Assembly (NCBI GenBank): GCA_031279175.1
Contig: JAITJA010000144.1
Span: forward strand, 1 to 5,710
DNA: 5,710 nucleotides
Direction: 5' to 3'
Source of the DNA: Odoribacteraceae bacterium
Lineage (GTDB): Bacteria; Bacteroidota; Bacteroidia; Bacteroidales; Marinifilaceae
Shown here piece after piece: positions 5,632 to 5,710 of this stretch. The position numbers and the translations under genes are program-made. The notes beneath the pieces were generated by a model. It saw only the letters and a list, made by a program, of their open reading frames with translations, ran no database searches and was not told where the DNA came from. The stretch's first letter is position 1; each line of letters starts with the position of its first letter.

Positions 5632-5710
5632 AACCGGTTGATAATGTGCGGATAATGTTCGTTGTTTGGCTTTTCTTTTGGACAGCAAATGCCAATCATA
5701 CACAATGGTA

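Larger units (their letters stand above)
5314..5710 (-). other. Structured region upstream of the HicB remnant; open frame of doubtful coding value
   Basis: No gene is convincing here. A minus-strand frame beginning at ATG 5701-5703 is open throughout and joins the HicB remnant in phase, but it lacks a recognisable fold. From 5380 to 5590 its translation includes SYILVAANRERIGFK, then NVFSTRGAASSMPGRDAVPR and RPARGLFYW. I have an impression, from memory only, of similar strings in small hypothetical proteins of Bacteroidota. The DNA carries several exact inverted repeats and two copies of the minus-strand 11-mer GGCTTTTTTAT (5398-5408 and 5601-5611), as at intrinsic terminators. This suggests a non-coding RNA or mobile repetitive element rather than a protein. 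The section nearer the window edge (5610-5710) has lower GC and shows nothing I can name; TATGATTG at 5692-5699 on the minus strand resembles a Bacteroidota -7 box, but its -33 partner would lie outside the window. Confidence 0.45.

Overview
The window looks like a piece of a GC-rich Bacteroidales-type chromosome. The first gene is preceded by an A-rich leader with no clear Shine-Dalgarno sequence, as is usual in Bacteroidota. The TonB-like protein and the HicB-type C-terminus both match forms I know mainly from that phylum. The genus cannot be fixed from this sequence.

Layout. Positions 1-105 hold five full copies of a 21-bp tandem repeat that runs off the left edge. It decays into about 160 bp of non-coding sequence (106-268). 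A tight four-gene plus-strand block follows: a secreted GH89 alpha-N-acetylglucosaminidase (269-2461), a LolC/LolE-like FtsX-domain ABC permease (2458-3660, TTG start), a TonB-like energy transducer (3664-4398) and a ComF-family phosphoribosyltransferase (4395-5072). Junctions are a 4-base overlap, a 3-base gap and a 4-base overlap, so the block is almost certainly one operon with coupled translation. Three of the four products act at or beyond the cell envelope: glycan hydrolysis, lipoprotein or envelope transport, and energy coupling to the outer membrane. ComF belongs to DNA uptake or nucleotide metabolism and may simply share the transcript.

The right end is on the minus strand and converges on comF with a 7-base gap. 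It holds only the C-terminal, DNA-binding half of a Bacteroidota HicB-like antitoxin (5080-5313). The frame stays open to 5703, but the upstream part does not look like HicB. That upstream part is dense in nucleic-acid structure: a perfect 9+9 inverted repeat (5565-5585), a perfect 8+8 inverted repeat (5433-5440 / 5471-5478) whose second arm can alternatively pair with a terminator-like sequence before a U6 run (5400-5416), and another perfect 9+9 hairpin at the junction with the HicB remnant (5354-5381). The best candidates for something new are this structured, attenuator-like minus-strand element and the tandem repeat, whose two variants differ by a symmetric pair of changes that keeps an 8-bp palindrome. 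Both are hypotheses from reading; no folding or database search was run.
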